Origin: Enoplosus armatus
Taxonomy: Eukaryota; Chordata; Actinopteri; Centrarchiformes; Enoplosidae
DNA length: 64,000 nt
Reading direction: 5' to 3'
NCBI RefSeq assembly: GCF_043641665.1
Contig: NC_092193.1
Location: forward strand, 3,860,001-3,924,000
A model generated the notes under the pieces. That model had not been told where the DNA came from and did not search any database. It saw only the letters and a program-made list of their open reading frames with translations. The position numbers and the translations under genes are program-made. This document shows positions 12,510 to 25,539 of the stretch, one piece after another. The number at the start of each line of letters is the position of its first letter. Position 1 is the stretch's first letter.

Positions 12510-14275
12510 TAGGAGCAGAGAGTGGCCCTAATTTTGTGTTGGACTCCCTGAGACAGATGAGCTGTTGAGCGTGTTGAGGAGGGCTGAACATGTATGTTTG
12601 TGTTCAGAAAGGAAATATAAAGTGAGTGGCGGAGACGACAGTCTGCGGTGGATTTAACTCATTTAGCTGCTAAAAGTATAAATAATATGTATGAAATGTG
12701 CATGATATTCTATCTATCTTTTTGTGTGCAATCTTCCACTAGGAGGTCAGAGGTCAGTGGGCTGGCTTCAGGGAAGTTTGTCAATTAGCCTGATCAGTCA
12801 GTCAGTTACTCTACTTCCTGCAATTTGCTGCTTCTGCTGTTTTATTGACTCAGGCTTCATTCTCAGTTTAATTAGTTTGTAGCTTTGATACCAAATGCTT
12901 TGGGATTTTGAACAAAATCCTGTTTACATTCGAATGAATTAGAAATTAATTAACCCCAATTCTCCAATGTAGAAATTCATAAAACTGAAACTGTAAATGG
13001 GCCTACAGTGTACAGTAGATGCAAATGCAAAATGAGTGGACAGTTTGAGACAGTGTCCTCTCAGTGGATGTATTCTGGAGTCTTCTTGAGTCACGTTGCA
13101 GAGCATCATGTCACATGTCAGATGTGTCATACAGACAGAAAAGGCCATTGTACGGTAGCTGGGATGTGCCAAATTGGGGAGCGAATGTGATAAAATTGCT
13201 TCTTTTCTGGTGCAAGCAGTTGTCACATGTCCGTGTGTGGTTTAACAAAACCCCTTAAAATATTTCAACAGCTAACATCATGACAGAACAATGCATTTGT
13301 TTTACTAAAGAGCTATACAGGGTTGAAATGAATCAATGAGTATGTTGACATGCATGACAAAATCACAGAAATGATCAGGTTTTTCTTGTATGCGGGTTGT
13401 GTATGGCTTCAGAAACCTGGATTAGTTCTTAGCCTGAGAAAACAGAATATGCTACGTAAACAGCTTATTTAGGTTTCTGAACTAAAAGTACACATTTTAG
13501 GTACTTGTACTTATTTCCATTTTGTGCTACTTAATAAAATGTCTCTCCACGACATTTATTTGATAAAATGGGTTATTAGTTACTTTGCAGATTCGGATTG
13601 ATAATACAAAATAAAATCAGCTAATAAATTAAGATGTATTATTATGTGTATATAAAGCAGTTAAAAGTCAGTTCTACCTTATCAGCTGCAGCGTTAGTGA
13701 CACTTTAATGCAACAACAACATAATCCACATTATTTGAAAATGGGCCATTCTGCATAACGAGTACTTTTAATTCTGATATATTTTGATGAAGTCTGCACC
13801 AACGTAGACAACCAGGAACCTGAACAATACTCATCATCATCATAACAGGGATGTGTTTTCTCTATATGTAAACATAAATACGTTCTCAGATTCAGGAAAC
13901 TGCTGTGTAAACGTACTGAGCGAACAGTGAACAGTATAGCCTTCGTCACATTTTTGTCCTAAGAAGTAAAAAAGACTGGCTGAAATATGCCAGCCTAATT
14001 TAATTTTCGGAAGAGTCAATATGTTGCAGAGGAGACAGTAATGCACTGCCCAGTGTCTCATCTCCCACACTCAATAATTCATTTGCTTTATACTCATTAA
14101 CAAACGACCTTGGAAACTCTTGAGTGGTGGAAGTGACTCAGTGTCCCGGCTCATCATTTGACTTCCAAACTGCTTTACTTTCAGCGCAGAAGAAGAGACC
14201 GTTTCATCCCGTGTTGTTGGTAGACTCTATATACGGTCGATCAACAAATGGCCGAGTTCAGCTGATGACAGTGTG

Positions 14276-14302
14276 ACAACAACAACAACAACAACAACAA
14301 CA
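14276..14302. repeat. AAC triplet array
   Basis: About 9 units. Confidence 0.85.
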
Positions 14303-14542
14303 GCAAACAGTTCAGTAACATTAATAATATCCTTCACTTTCTGTCTCTCTTCCTCTCGTTCTCACCGGCTCAATATCTTTCTGTCCCTCTGTCATGTGGT
14401 GGACAATAAATCAATAGTGTATCATTGAAGGAGACATCTGTGGGAAAGTGAGGAAATAGGAGACCTCAGGGTCGAGAGAGGAGAGAGGCTGGGCTGCTGG
14501 ATCCTCAAATGAAGTCTGTCCCTCTCTCTGTCTCCCACTAGG

Positions 14543-14546
<4 letters not shown>

Positions 14547-14596
<50 letters not shown>

Positions 14597-14738
14597 ATGG
14601 TGAGCCATAAACTGCCTCAATAAGAGATGAGATAAAAATTTTACTGCTGTGTGTATGTGTGTGTGTGTGTGTGACTCTGTCTGCGTTACGATGTGAGCCA
14701 AAACTGTCAAACTGAGAGATGGATAAAAAAAAATGTAC

Positions 14739-14795
<57 letters not shown>
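14547..14795. repeat. compound TG microsatellite with duplicated spacer
   Basis: Three TG arrays (14547-14595, about 14648-14673, 14743-14783 plus GA to 14795) are separated by two related spacers, each running GTGAGCCA, AAACTG, GAGAT, GATAAAAA, TACTGC. The spacers start 93 bp apart (14600 and 14693), so the block arose by local duplication. Confidence 0.75.
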
Positions 14796-14796
<1 letters not shown>

Positions 14797-15039
14797 AAAA
14801 TAAGAATCGGATGTTTCAATGAAAGACTCACACTTTCATAAAAGCATGCATGCACACGTGAGTTTGTGTCCGTCCATCTAATGTCTCGGTCTCTGTTATT
14901 TTGTCTCTTTGATGGGAGGTGTGTTTCATTCATAATGTATCATGGCGGCGAGTGCATATAAAACATTACCAGACCCCATCAAATTCCAGACAGTAAACTG
15001 TCTGGCATCAGTCCCACTAGCACCGCCCAAGGCAGCCTG

Positions 15040-15044
<5 letters not shown>

Positions 15045-15084
<40 letters not shown>
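15045..15084. repeat. CA microsatellite
   Basis: About 20 units followed by TATATG. Confidence 0.9.
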
Positions 15085-15089
<5 letters not shown>

Positions 15090-15311
15090 GCATGTGAACA
15101 CACTCACATGGGAGTAAACCAAAGTACTTGTATTCAAATATTGATCTGCAGGCTTCTGTTTCCAATTCAGCCACACTTATGAAATTCACTCACCAATGTA
15201 CTTCAAAGAGAGACAATGGCCGAGGGTGACGGTCTGAAGCACGAAGAAAATGTGTTTGTGTTCATGCAGGTTCGTTCGTTAGATTTCATTTTGTATCCAG
15301 AATCCAGAATA

Positions 15312-15341
15312 TGTTGTTGTTGTTGTTGTTGTTGTTGTTGT
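15312..15341. repeat. TTG triplet array
   Basis: 10 units. Confidence 0.9.
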
Positions 15342-17436
15342 GTATGAGGCTCTAATGAGACCGGGACTCAGTATCCAAACAGTTTGGATGGTGGTGTCCT
15401 TTTTAAAATCACTCAAAACCAAAACACAAGAGCAGAGATGTAAGAAATGAAAACTGTGTGTTTATCTGCGTTAAAGTAAGTTGTCAGCGTTAGCATGCCC
15501 GGCTAACTAGCATGTCATTAATCATATTTTTAAGTAGGGTTAGAGGTTACATTAGTGGATTAGCCAAGATTCTCATATATCACAGTCGAGAGTAACAATG
15601 GCAGCTGCATCCTGCTCTTTATTTGGTTTGGGAAAGTTTACACTCCAGCAACTTCAGCCAAACTCGCTCAGACGGCTACATTCGCCAAACTCGACGGTTA
15701 TTCCTCGTCTTCGTATCCTCTTCTCTTGTAAAAGTGAAGCGTATTGAAAAACACTAAAGCATCAATCTAACCACTGTGTTGCTTGTCAAACTTTGTTTTT
15801 CCATAGTAAGCTTTCAAACCATCCAAGGGTTGAAAATTAATAACTTTAATTACAGTTTCAGTAACACTAGGGCTAATTTTCCACCCTGCAATACACAAAC
15901 GATGCTGCTTTTTCATATCCATGTCCTGTATGGATCATCAACTTGTGGAGTTTTAGCATTAGCTCAGAAACTAGAAAGCTATTTACAGCTTATTAAAATG
16001 ACACAGTGACGACTGCCGTCATTTCAGGCAACAAAATCCACTGCCACCGGGTAGAAATGAGAAGCCTGCTTTTGTCGATTTATTTATTCTCTGCGTCTCG
16101 AAAGAAGTCATGTTTGCATTAGTCTGATATGTGAACCAAGTGGTTTTAGTTGCCTTACTTTAACTATACTTTATCCATGATGTAGATGCGATATGAGGAT
16201 ACTGTTGTAATAAATGCTTTTGAAAATGTTGGCAGTAAATGTTCATACCATACATTCTTTATTTATTTTTGTTCATTAACATCCCTTTGTGAAGATCTGA
16301 GAAGAAAAAATACATTTATAGTCAGTCCTTGAACACTGCCAGGCAACCAGAGCAACAGTTAAACAAATATAAAGTCAGACCACCAACAGAAGCAGCAACA
16401 AGAATTAATAACAACTATTGCGAGAGTCATTAAAAGACCTCTGCTAATAAAGCTTTAATATCTCCAAAGGGAATTAAAGAATCAGCCTTGAGAGCTGCTT
16501 ACAGTTCATTCCGTTTAAATGATGCATGAATGCAGTCCTGCCAAGATTAGTGCAAAAAAAAAGAAGAAGTAATAAAGTCAGTAATTATTGGATGATTGTG
16601 TACCATAATTGCAGATTTAAATGAGAGATGTGAGGTAGTTTGTAAACTTTAGCACCAAATAAAGATGAGATTTACATGTATATCCTGTCTTGTAAATACG
16701 GAATACATACAGCAACTTGGGCAGATATTTTAGCTTGTATACAGACTCATATTTCAGGATAATACTGGCCTCCACACTCCTGCTTTTTGCTTCATGAAGG
16801 GCTCACTACTCCCAACATTGGCATTGAAAATTGGCGCTGAATATAAATTGTGAAACCGTAGATTCATCTGATGTAAACGCAATTCACAGAGAGGCCATGC
16901 TGGTGATCTTACAAACTGTAGCAACACATGCTCAGGCAGTATTTGCACATTTTGAGCAGAGGTAATGTGGGCTGTAAGTGTGCACATGTGTTTTTTATTT
17001 ATTTGTACACCCACACACAAGCTGACCTGTTTAGGATGTATGATGTATAGATTTGTGTGTGTGTTTGCATGCGGCCGCACTTCCTAAACTCCCCTGACTA
17101 AACAGAATGAATGGCTGCCTTCATTCATTTGTGTGTGTGTGTTAGTTGTGATTACAATTTGCACTAACTATTGATTGGCCTGTAAACAATCGTCTGGTCT
17201 GACCAAATAATCAATGTGATGGAGTGACAGTGTCTCTGCCGACAGACCAGCTACTTTCTCAATGAGTCATTTTGTGCCTGTTCAGGCCGCAGAACCCAAA
17301 GATAACACATCATTTGTCTCCTTGTTTCCCCCGTCACTAGGGTTTGTCATGGTGGATGGATATGATTGTAGTGTAGGTCAATTAAGGCTGTGAGGAAGAG
17401 ATTAGATCCTAAAACTTCTCTTAACAACAACAACAA

Positions 17437-17561
17437 GGGCGCCCCGGCAGCTCACTGGGTAGAACGTGTACCACATAGGCACATTTCCTGTCACACCTTC
17501 AGCTGTCCCTATCCAATAAAGGCAAAAACAAAAGCTCAAAAAATATCTTTAAAAAAAAGAA
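17437..17561 (+). repeat. tRNA-derived SINE, internally deleted
   Basis: The head GGGCGCCCCGGCAGCTCACT continues to GGGTAGAAC, an A-box-like region; the tail is CAGCTGTCCCTATCCAATAA then AGGCAAAAACAAAAGC and an A-rich end. This is the layout of a common percomorph tRNA-SINE. The B-box region is missing. Confidence 0.65.
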
Positions 17562-19538
17562 AACTATCCACATTAGATGATATGGTGAGTTAAAGTTACA
17601 GTTGTTGACAAGTGGATCGGAAGCAAATTGTCTTTCTTGCGCAGCAGATTTCTGGATTCTTCTGTTATGTTCAATGGAGACTGTCCTCCAAGAAAAACGA
17701 CAGCATCGGTTGTTTGTGAAAATGCCCAAAAACACAACATTTGTTAGTTACATAACATTATATTAGTCAACGTTGGTTTATTGTCTTAACAGTTATGGAA
17801 GTGGATTTGGAGTTGATTTTGGGCGACGGTGGCTCCGCTCAGATGTAACTTGTTTGAAGACTTCATCACCTCGGCTTTTGTACAGTGCAGATAAAATGAT
17901 GCCGCAGTCCTTTTCGGAATTGAAGTCCTTAAATTACCTTCTCATTGCACGTCTTTTGAGAAACAGATGTGCAAAACACGGTATTCTTTTTTTTCTTTTA
18001 TTTTCTGTTTTGCAAGGACATCTGGATTTGATGTCTGAGATAGTTTCCTATACTTGTTTGTACTTTCTAAGAAACTCCCCCGCTGCCTTCGGATTCTTTT
18101 CAGAAGGAGGTGTCCAGTGATTGATAGTGCTCTCTGTCCACCCCTACCACCCTCACCTCTGTTTCCCATGTATCCACATGTGGCACCTCTCTGCACTGCA
18201 AAACATGTCAGCAGGCCGTCCACTGTTGAATCCTGGATCCTATTTTAATTAGAATTGCACAAGAAGCCTGTGCAAATCTCGTCTCCAGGAAAATACTTGA
18301 TTACCTACTTAAACTAATTCAGCTCACCATGTTTTCAGAATCTTGTGGAGTGATCTTTCATGTTCAAAGCAAATCTTCTGGAGAAATCTGCATCTGCAGG
18401 GATATTTTTCAACAAATATAAACGATACCAGTTTAAACGACTTGTTAAGATGGATTTTTTTTTTTCCTCTGCAGTGTGGTGGCAAACTGAATCCAAAGCC
18501 TGTCTCGGGGAGGAGAACAAATCGGCTCCTTCATGGCCCAGTGAACCATTGACTCGGTAACCAGCAGAGTCCTTCAGATAGAAAAGATGCATGGTGCTTT
18601 AAACCATTGCAGGCCTCTGCTCCCCACCCCAATACCCCCCCCCCCCCCCCCCCTTTCTTTCCATTCCTCGTGCTCGGGCTTGAAACCGCTGCTCCATGAC
18701 ACTGGGCATCACACGTAGAATAAAAATGAGGTGAGGCGGCTGGAAAATTGAACATGTTGTCAGGCCGCAATGGCTGTTTTCGGTGATTTAGGAACTGTAA
18801 GCCGCACTCGATTAGGGTCATTCATTTTGGGTAATGTAAATACAGTGATATGGGGGTTGGTCATGTGAAGAAGGGGAATGGTTGCTGAGGTTATTGGTAA
18901 TGGGAGTGTTACCGTGTGGTATTTTTTAAAATGGCGGTCAATGGGTTTTCCACATATAGATTGGGAGGATTATTACCATGTAGCATTCTGAAATATAACC
19001 ATATATACAAGGAGAAAGTGCAGTTCACGTCTGCCACTTTTTGTTTTATGATTTCAGCCAAGTTGTGCTGTGGTCCCTGGAGTGCATACATTTCCGTCAT
19101 AGATGGTGTCAGTGGAAATTAAACCTGTAACTCTAGCAGTGTTGGTGCCTTGCTCATATAAGCCATAAAGTGAATTATATCTTTCTTAGTTTTGCTTCCA
19201 CTTGAAGTATTTCCTCAAGTATTACCTCTGAACTGTTTTGAAGCAGCATGAGGCAAAAATACAGAATAATGTTTAAGGTTTTTACCGTAATCAAGTCACA
19301 TTAATCCTCCTCATCTGTATCAGCAGATTATCTTAATACGGTGGCTTGAACGTGGAGCGGCTGGCGCAATCTTTCATTATTTATTTATTATCTTGGTTTT
19401 GCGTCTTTGTTTAACAGGAGGAAACAAATGAACGTTCAAAAGCCTGTTCCCAGATACAAGAAATCAACAAACAGAAGCTTACAGCCTGTGTGTTCTTTAC
19501 AGATGTGAAATAGTTAGCAAAAATCATGTAAGAAGCAG

Positions 19539-19569
19539 GTGTGTGTGTGTGTGTGTGGGGGGGGGGGGG
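19539..19569. repeat. GT microsatellite plus G run
   Basis: GT followed by a 13-base G run. Confidence 0.85.
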
Positions 19570-19897
19570 TGTAGGCGTTTTTTCTCACATATAAATGTCA
19601 AACATTAAAGGAAAGTAAATAACCTCTGTAGAACAGGAGTAAACGTTCTGCTGGAATGTCTAATAAAACAACAGCCGGTGGCCGCTGCTCGCTCTCCCTC
19701 ACTTATTAACTGCTCAGGTCGTCAGAAGTCAACCAAGGCTGCTCTGGGCCGACCTTTGACCCCCGATAGCCGCAATGCTGTAATTGTCGTGTCGGCGTCT
19801 CAGGCTGGTTGGGGCACGTTTGAAGAGGACAGTGATAGTGTATTATCTGTCAAACACCTTTCTCTCACACTTTCTCTCCAAACATGATGCAAGCTTC

Positions 19898-19898
<1 letters not shown>

Positions 19899-19939
<41 letters not shown>

Positions 19940-19944
19940 CACAC
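19899..19944. repeat. AC microsatellite
   Basis: One GC interruption near 19933. Confidence 0.9.
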
Positions 19945-20073
19945 CACGCAGATTCACATCTTCTCGCCACCCTCTTTCCTGCATTCCCGTTTGCAAACAC
20001 AGAGTGCACAAACTCCCACACGTCTCACCACCTCTCTTATCTTAGTTTATCTCTATTGTAATGACACCAACAG

Positions 20074-20074
<1 letters not shown>

Positions 20075-20111
<37 letters not shown>
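20075..20111. repeat. CA microsatellite
   Basis: About 18 units. Confidence 0.9.
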
Positions 20112-20114
<3 letters not shown>

Positions 20115-23100
20115 CCTTAAATGAGTAACAGCCCCCTGACTGCAGCTCTGGGTCACTGATCACACTCTCTGTGACCTTTAGGCCAGGATACTTTCACTTG
20201 CCATCTGCTTTCATGTTATTAGATCCGTTTATTATTATTAGATTCCCTTTTCTGTGTTTGGTTGACTTGAATCTCTTTTTTAAACTATTTCAAAAGCAGC
20301 TTCAGCTTGAATTTTTAGCACATCATGACAATATGGCGTATATCGTCAAGTCTGGAAAGTGAATCTCACTGGCAAAAGTGAACAATGGAAGTGGAGCTGC
20401 TGGCACTTCTCAACAGAAGCTCAGACGAGAGAATTTGAGGCTGAGAATCGCCCAAAATAATACAATTAACTTTGTTTGTTAGTTTTTGGTGTTTCTTGTT
20501 TGAGAAAAGGGACAGAAACCAGAGATACAACAACACTCTTGTTTTGGGTAAATAACGAAAAACAGCACAATTCTTGGCAGAACATTTTGTCGGATTCCAT
20601 CGCTCACGAGTAATAGTTCAGAGAAATGAACTAACTGAGTAGTTATAAAAGAGAAGTTTTAAGAAAGCTTTGCCAAGAACAGCGAAAGAGACACTCCTGG
20701 AAACAGTTCACACGTCATAGTTGTAATATTAGAAACTCTAGGCTCTTGTCCTCCTTATCTGTTTTTGTTTTTTTTTGGCTGTTGTTATGTAGCTTCTCTA
20801 TTGATTCACAGTTTTGAAAATTATTTTATGTTCATTGCTTTATTACATGTTTTCAGTCCTAAATAAATATTACTAACTAAATATATATTGTGGAATGTAC
20901 TGTATAATGTATCGTCGGGTCTCCATTTTACAACATATTTAACATATTTAATGAAACGCCACAAACTGCGCTGCCCTCCCTCTCACACACACATGCACAC
21001 ACACCGACAGAGACGTACAGTGTTTCTTTCTTGACAAGCAGCTCTTCGAATCACTTGACAAAGTATCAGGGCTTCCAGAAGTGTCACATTTTGGCACTTA
21101 CACTTAAGCCTTCCGTCGTAGCCGCTCAGTGCCAAGCAAGGGCTTAGGCTAAATCGATGATGACTGCGCCAAGAGAGAGAATGAAAGGGGAAATTTCAAA
21201 CAGCTGTCCCTAAAAATAAAAGAGGCAAACATCATTCTGTGCAGAAGTGTGTATTTTCACTTGAAAACCTGATCTGGATTCTGTAAAAGGATCAAATTCT
21301 CAGCCAAGTACTACTTAAAGGACAACTTTACATCCCACTGTTGGAAATAAAGTTTGTTCCAAAACAAGATATATATCATATAAAGAAAAAGTGGAAATCA
21401 TTTTTAACATCTTTTTCAAAATATAGGCAAAAATGTCAATCAAAGACTTTCAAGTTTAAAGCGAGTGTATGGAAGGAGGTACTGTCTAACTCCTGGAATG
21501 TTTATCTTAAAATGAACACCTTAAAGTGTATTAAATACACTGGGAGCACTTACTGTTCAGTGATAACTTTGCACTTACTATATCTTCTCTGTGAGGCTGG
21601 AGTTGCATCTGTATTTGATGTATATTTTGTGACTCTCACCAATACCCATTCATTTTTCACACATTTCTAACCATTACTTAACCGTTAATGTCATCAGAAA
21701 AAGGTGACATTTTAGAAACATGAATAGAAGAACGTGAATTAGATTCAGGTGTAAGGTGAAGTGAAATCTGCAGACAATCAAAGTGTGTAAGAAAAGGCAT
21801 ACCATACCTTGTCATTTTAACAAACACACTGGAGGAAATATGGTGGATGAAAACACAGTGTGTGGGCACAAATATCAGATCAAAATGTACATGTTTTACC
21901 GCCTTTTAATAAATGTTTGCCTGCAGTTGCGTGGTGGATAACTTTGCAGTGAGCCTGGTTTACCGTAACCGTTGCTTAATGTATTTGGCCTGCCTTGATC
22001 TGATAAATACTGACTCACTGCAATGCTGCTGTTGTTGGATAGAAACCTTGTACGTGTTGCACCGTGGGCCTACTGAGTAATGGAGCTCAAATCCTACTGA
22101 CAGGCAGAAAAGGTATGACTTTCAGCTGTCCGTGACTCAGATATGACTCAGCATCTAATGTCACGGCTCTTTAGATAAGGAACAACTTGATGGAAATCAG
22201 ATTTTTTTCAACAGCCTTGAAATTCTCAGATTTGTTCTGCGATGGGAAATGTTGATGGTGAGTCCTGAACTTGTTCTGAACTTTCAGAGTTTGTGCCGTG
22301 TTCAATCCCTGATGTCTGAACAGATTTCAGATTTTCAGCCAAGCCAAATCATGCTAATAATTACCATAGGCCACTGCTAGCGCTGCTGCAAACAGCTGTG
22401 CTATACCCATTAAACTAGCTGACAATGTTCTTTATGTCCTCTTTTATCCTCATGATGTGTAATACTTGGACATAACGAGTGATCAAAAACTCTTGTTGCT
22501 GTAACTTTGTAACTCTGTGAAGTATATCATATTGTTATAGTTTATTTCTGTTCATGAATGATAATATTCTCCATTTATTAGTTTGGTTTCAGAAAGAAAC
22601 CTTTAACTTCAGTGGCCCTGTGACCACTTCTCCATTATATAACTAAAACTACTGGTAAAGAAGAATACATATATATATTACATTATTTTTAGCAAATAAC
22701 TTCAACAGTAATTTTCGTTGAAGTTAGTTTTTCAAAATTATTACTTTTGCATATTGTTTGATTGATTGTTTTCTATAAAGTTTACATTTATATTTACAAA
22801 AGACAGTGATGACTAGTTACCAGGCAACATCATTACATACTGTATATTAAACGTGTCTAATGACTATCCAAAATGAAAAAATGACCTCCAATATGGCTGC
22901 CAGGGGATGTGGGCTCATACTTAGTTCTCATGGTTCTTTCTGTACAAGCTCAAAAACATGTACTTGTTTTAAATATGTAGCTATGGATGAGTGATCAGTG
23001 ATCTATGGGAGCTATCTGTCCCATAAAGCAGTATAACAGAGAGCAGCTCCCCTGTGTATTTGGCAACTTGTCGCTTTGCAGCAATTTCCAGCAATCTAAA

Positions 23101-23367
23101 AAGCTATTGGCCTGGCCCGCGACGCAGTAGCTGAGATGAGCTAGCACTCTTTTATTTACCACTACAGCTGGACGACGGTTACATCGTCCTTTTTCAAATC
23201 GCCTCCTTGGTAATGACAGTAATTATCCCAATCCCAGTCCTCAAACAAGGCGTTGTTGGCCGGCATCGTCTATTTCACTCCCCAATCCAGAGCCTCATCA
23301 TTAGGTCCTTTGGGAGGTGTAACTGGCAAGGCCACTGCGGAGCCAGGCACTATGAGTGTGTGTTAAA

Positions 23368-23369
23368 GT

Positions 23370-23405
<36 letters not shown>

Positions 23406-23406
23406 C
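23368..23406. repeat. TG / GA compound microsatellite
   Basis: TG followed by a GA tract. Confidence 0.85.
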
Positions 23407-24910
23407 AGAGAGAACACAAAAGCTTGGTCTGGGTCCCAGAGCCTGAACCAGAGGCAGTCTGGAGCAGTGCCAGGCGGTGAGATCTTATCGGCGGTGCCAT
23501 GACCTCATGTTGTGTTGAAATATCTTTCCAGAATGTGTGTATTTTGTGTGTATCCGTGCATGTGTCTGCATATACAAGTGTGTATTAAGAGGGGTTTGAC
23601 AAATATGGTTTAGAGCTATGAGAGTGTTTCAGGTTTTGCGGATTATTTTATGAAGGGGAGTAGAGCTGAGGGGTGTATGCAGCTGTGATACGTACCTACG
23701 CACATTAATGCATGTTTTCTGATGATCTTGTATGCATTCACACATACATGTATACACCCACATGTTTCATTACATGTGTATCTCTTTGTTTACATGTTGG
23801 TCTTTTGTTTTTATCGTACTGTATGTGTGCACTCTTACAGGCAATTTTGTGCCAAAGATGCTCAGTATACATGGTCAAATAAATATATACATATCACAGT
23901 AAATTAAATTTAAAGAAGAAAAAATGCAACGCATGAATGAAAGTGCAGGGTGCTGGTTACCATGTTATAAATAATAACACGCCAGGGGTCCATAAGCAAG
24001 TCAATAAGTTGTCCATAGCATGATTAAAATTTCATGTGTATAATTTAACTTAAACTACACACATTCAACAAGCTAACAAGCTAACGAGAGCCTGGGAACA
24101 AAAGGTGTAACTGCCAGACGGTTGAGTGATCCAGGTGTTGATTGGTCAAGCAGCTGTGGTGCGAACACACAGAGGTTCAGTGCTGGACCGCGAAATAATG
24201 AACGTACAGAACATTATCTTGCTGCCAGCATTAGCGATGACGTTCACATATCACGGACTAATGCGTTATGCTTCCTGTGATTGGATCGCAGAGAACGTGC
24301 AAGGTGACGACGGGTGCACACATGCTAACACACAGCGTGGCTCTGTGCAGCTTTGCTGTTGCAATGTGCGTCACATACTGCACACGCATGCACTAATAAC
24401 TTTATGGGTACAATCAATCATGTAGTAGCAACCCTCAAACACTAGAAAATATCCTTACATGACATAATAAGTGGCACACGGTCCAGTCTGGATTGATTGG
24501 TCCGTATGTGTCTTGACTTATAAGTAATGAACAAACTGTAAAGAGTGGTGCATCAGTTGTAGCAGTAGCAGATGTGCTAAAAAAAACAACAGAAATAACA
24601 GCAGTGGATTGAGTTTGTACATGACAGCAATGCATGATAATAGTCAGCACCGAGAGAGTAGCTTCACAGACTGACGTGTGCCCTTAAACATGTATGTTGC
24701 CGTACATGTGCATGTGTAGGTGCATAATAATAGGATACAGTCGTCTGTAGGTTTGTGTGTGCACCAGAGGCTCGGCGTTAGCCAGCACGTTGCTGCTGTT
24801 GGTCTCAGCCCTCCACAGCAGGCTAATGGATCACTGTCAGTGTCTCCTGTAATTACTGAGGCAAGACTGTGTCATTATACAAAAAGACTGCCCCTCCTCC
24901 ATCATATGCA

Positions 24911-24940
24911 TGTGTGTGCATGTGTGTGCATGTGTGTGCA
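24911..24940. repeat. 10-bp tandem repeat, three copies
   Basis: TGTGTGTGCA repeated three times exactly. Confidence 0.8.
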
Positions 24941-25226
24941 TGCGTGTGGGTGCTTCTGCTCGAGGAGGTACACACACGTTAAGCTGTAAGTGTTTATGTG
25001 TAACTGCACGTGTTTGTGCCAGGCTGTACAATGTAAAGGCCATTATCACTGTTAATACGTTCAACCTTTTTGGAGCTGCGCTGCTGTCGGGTGAAGAGAG
25101 CCGAAGACCCACCTGCGTCGCAGCGTCTGTAACTCAACAGGTTTTCTCCAAAGTCATCCTGAAACGTTGAAGCATTTGTGGAGTTTTCTGTCCACGAAAT
25201 AAGACATTTATCTACTATTGTACTGG

Positions 25227-25539
25227 AAGTGTTGGGAAAGCTACTTTGAAGCTAGTAGCTAGTGAAGCTACAAGCTACTGTTACTGGAAGGACTGGCACC
25301 AAACCAGTTCCCACCCTGCTGACCAGTTTACCTGCCAGGTGCGTATTTCAGGCGGCTTGAATCAGAATCTGTAATGAGCTTTTCTTTTACTTTGGGAGGA
25401 AATGAAATGTAGCGATGCAGCATTTTGATAGCGCTAGCATGCTACTGGAAACGCTACATGATTTTGAAAATAGTTTTGCTCTCTGAAAGCTACTGGGGAA
25501 TGTAGCTACTATAGGCTAGCTCACTATGCTTCAACACTG
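25227..25539. mobile_element. hAT-like non-autonomous element with 8-bp target duplication
   Basis: The left end is AAGTGTTGGGAAAGC and the inverted right end CAGTGTTGAAGC, both close to the fish CAGTGTTGGG terminus. The flanking 8-mers are identical: TGTACTGG at 25219-25226 and 25540-25547. The 313-bp interior is rich in AGCTAC/GTAGCT repeats and has no coding frame. Confidence 0.8.

Larger units (their letters stand above)
11299..17436. other. gene-free 5' flank, segment D
   Basis: It contains TG/CA arrays, AAC and TTG triplet arrays, and two RFX X-box-like palindromes at 12245-12258 and 12496-12509. No protein gene was recognised. Confidence 0.5.
17562..25226. other. gene-free 5' flank, segment E
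   Basis: Contains CA/TG arrays near 19539, 19899, 20075 and 23368, a C run at about 18627-18653 and a TGTGTGTGCA triplicate at 24911-24940. Otherwise I see nothing I can support. Confidence 0.5.
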
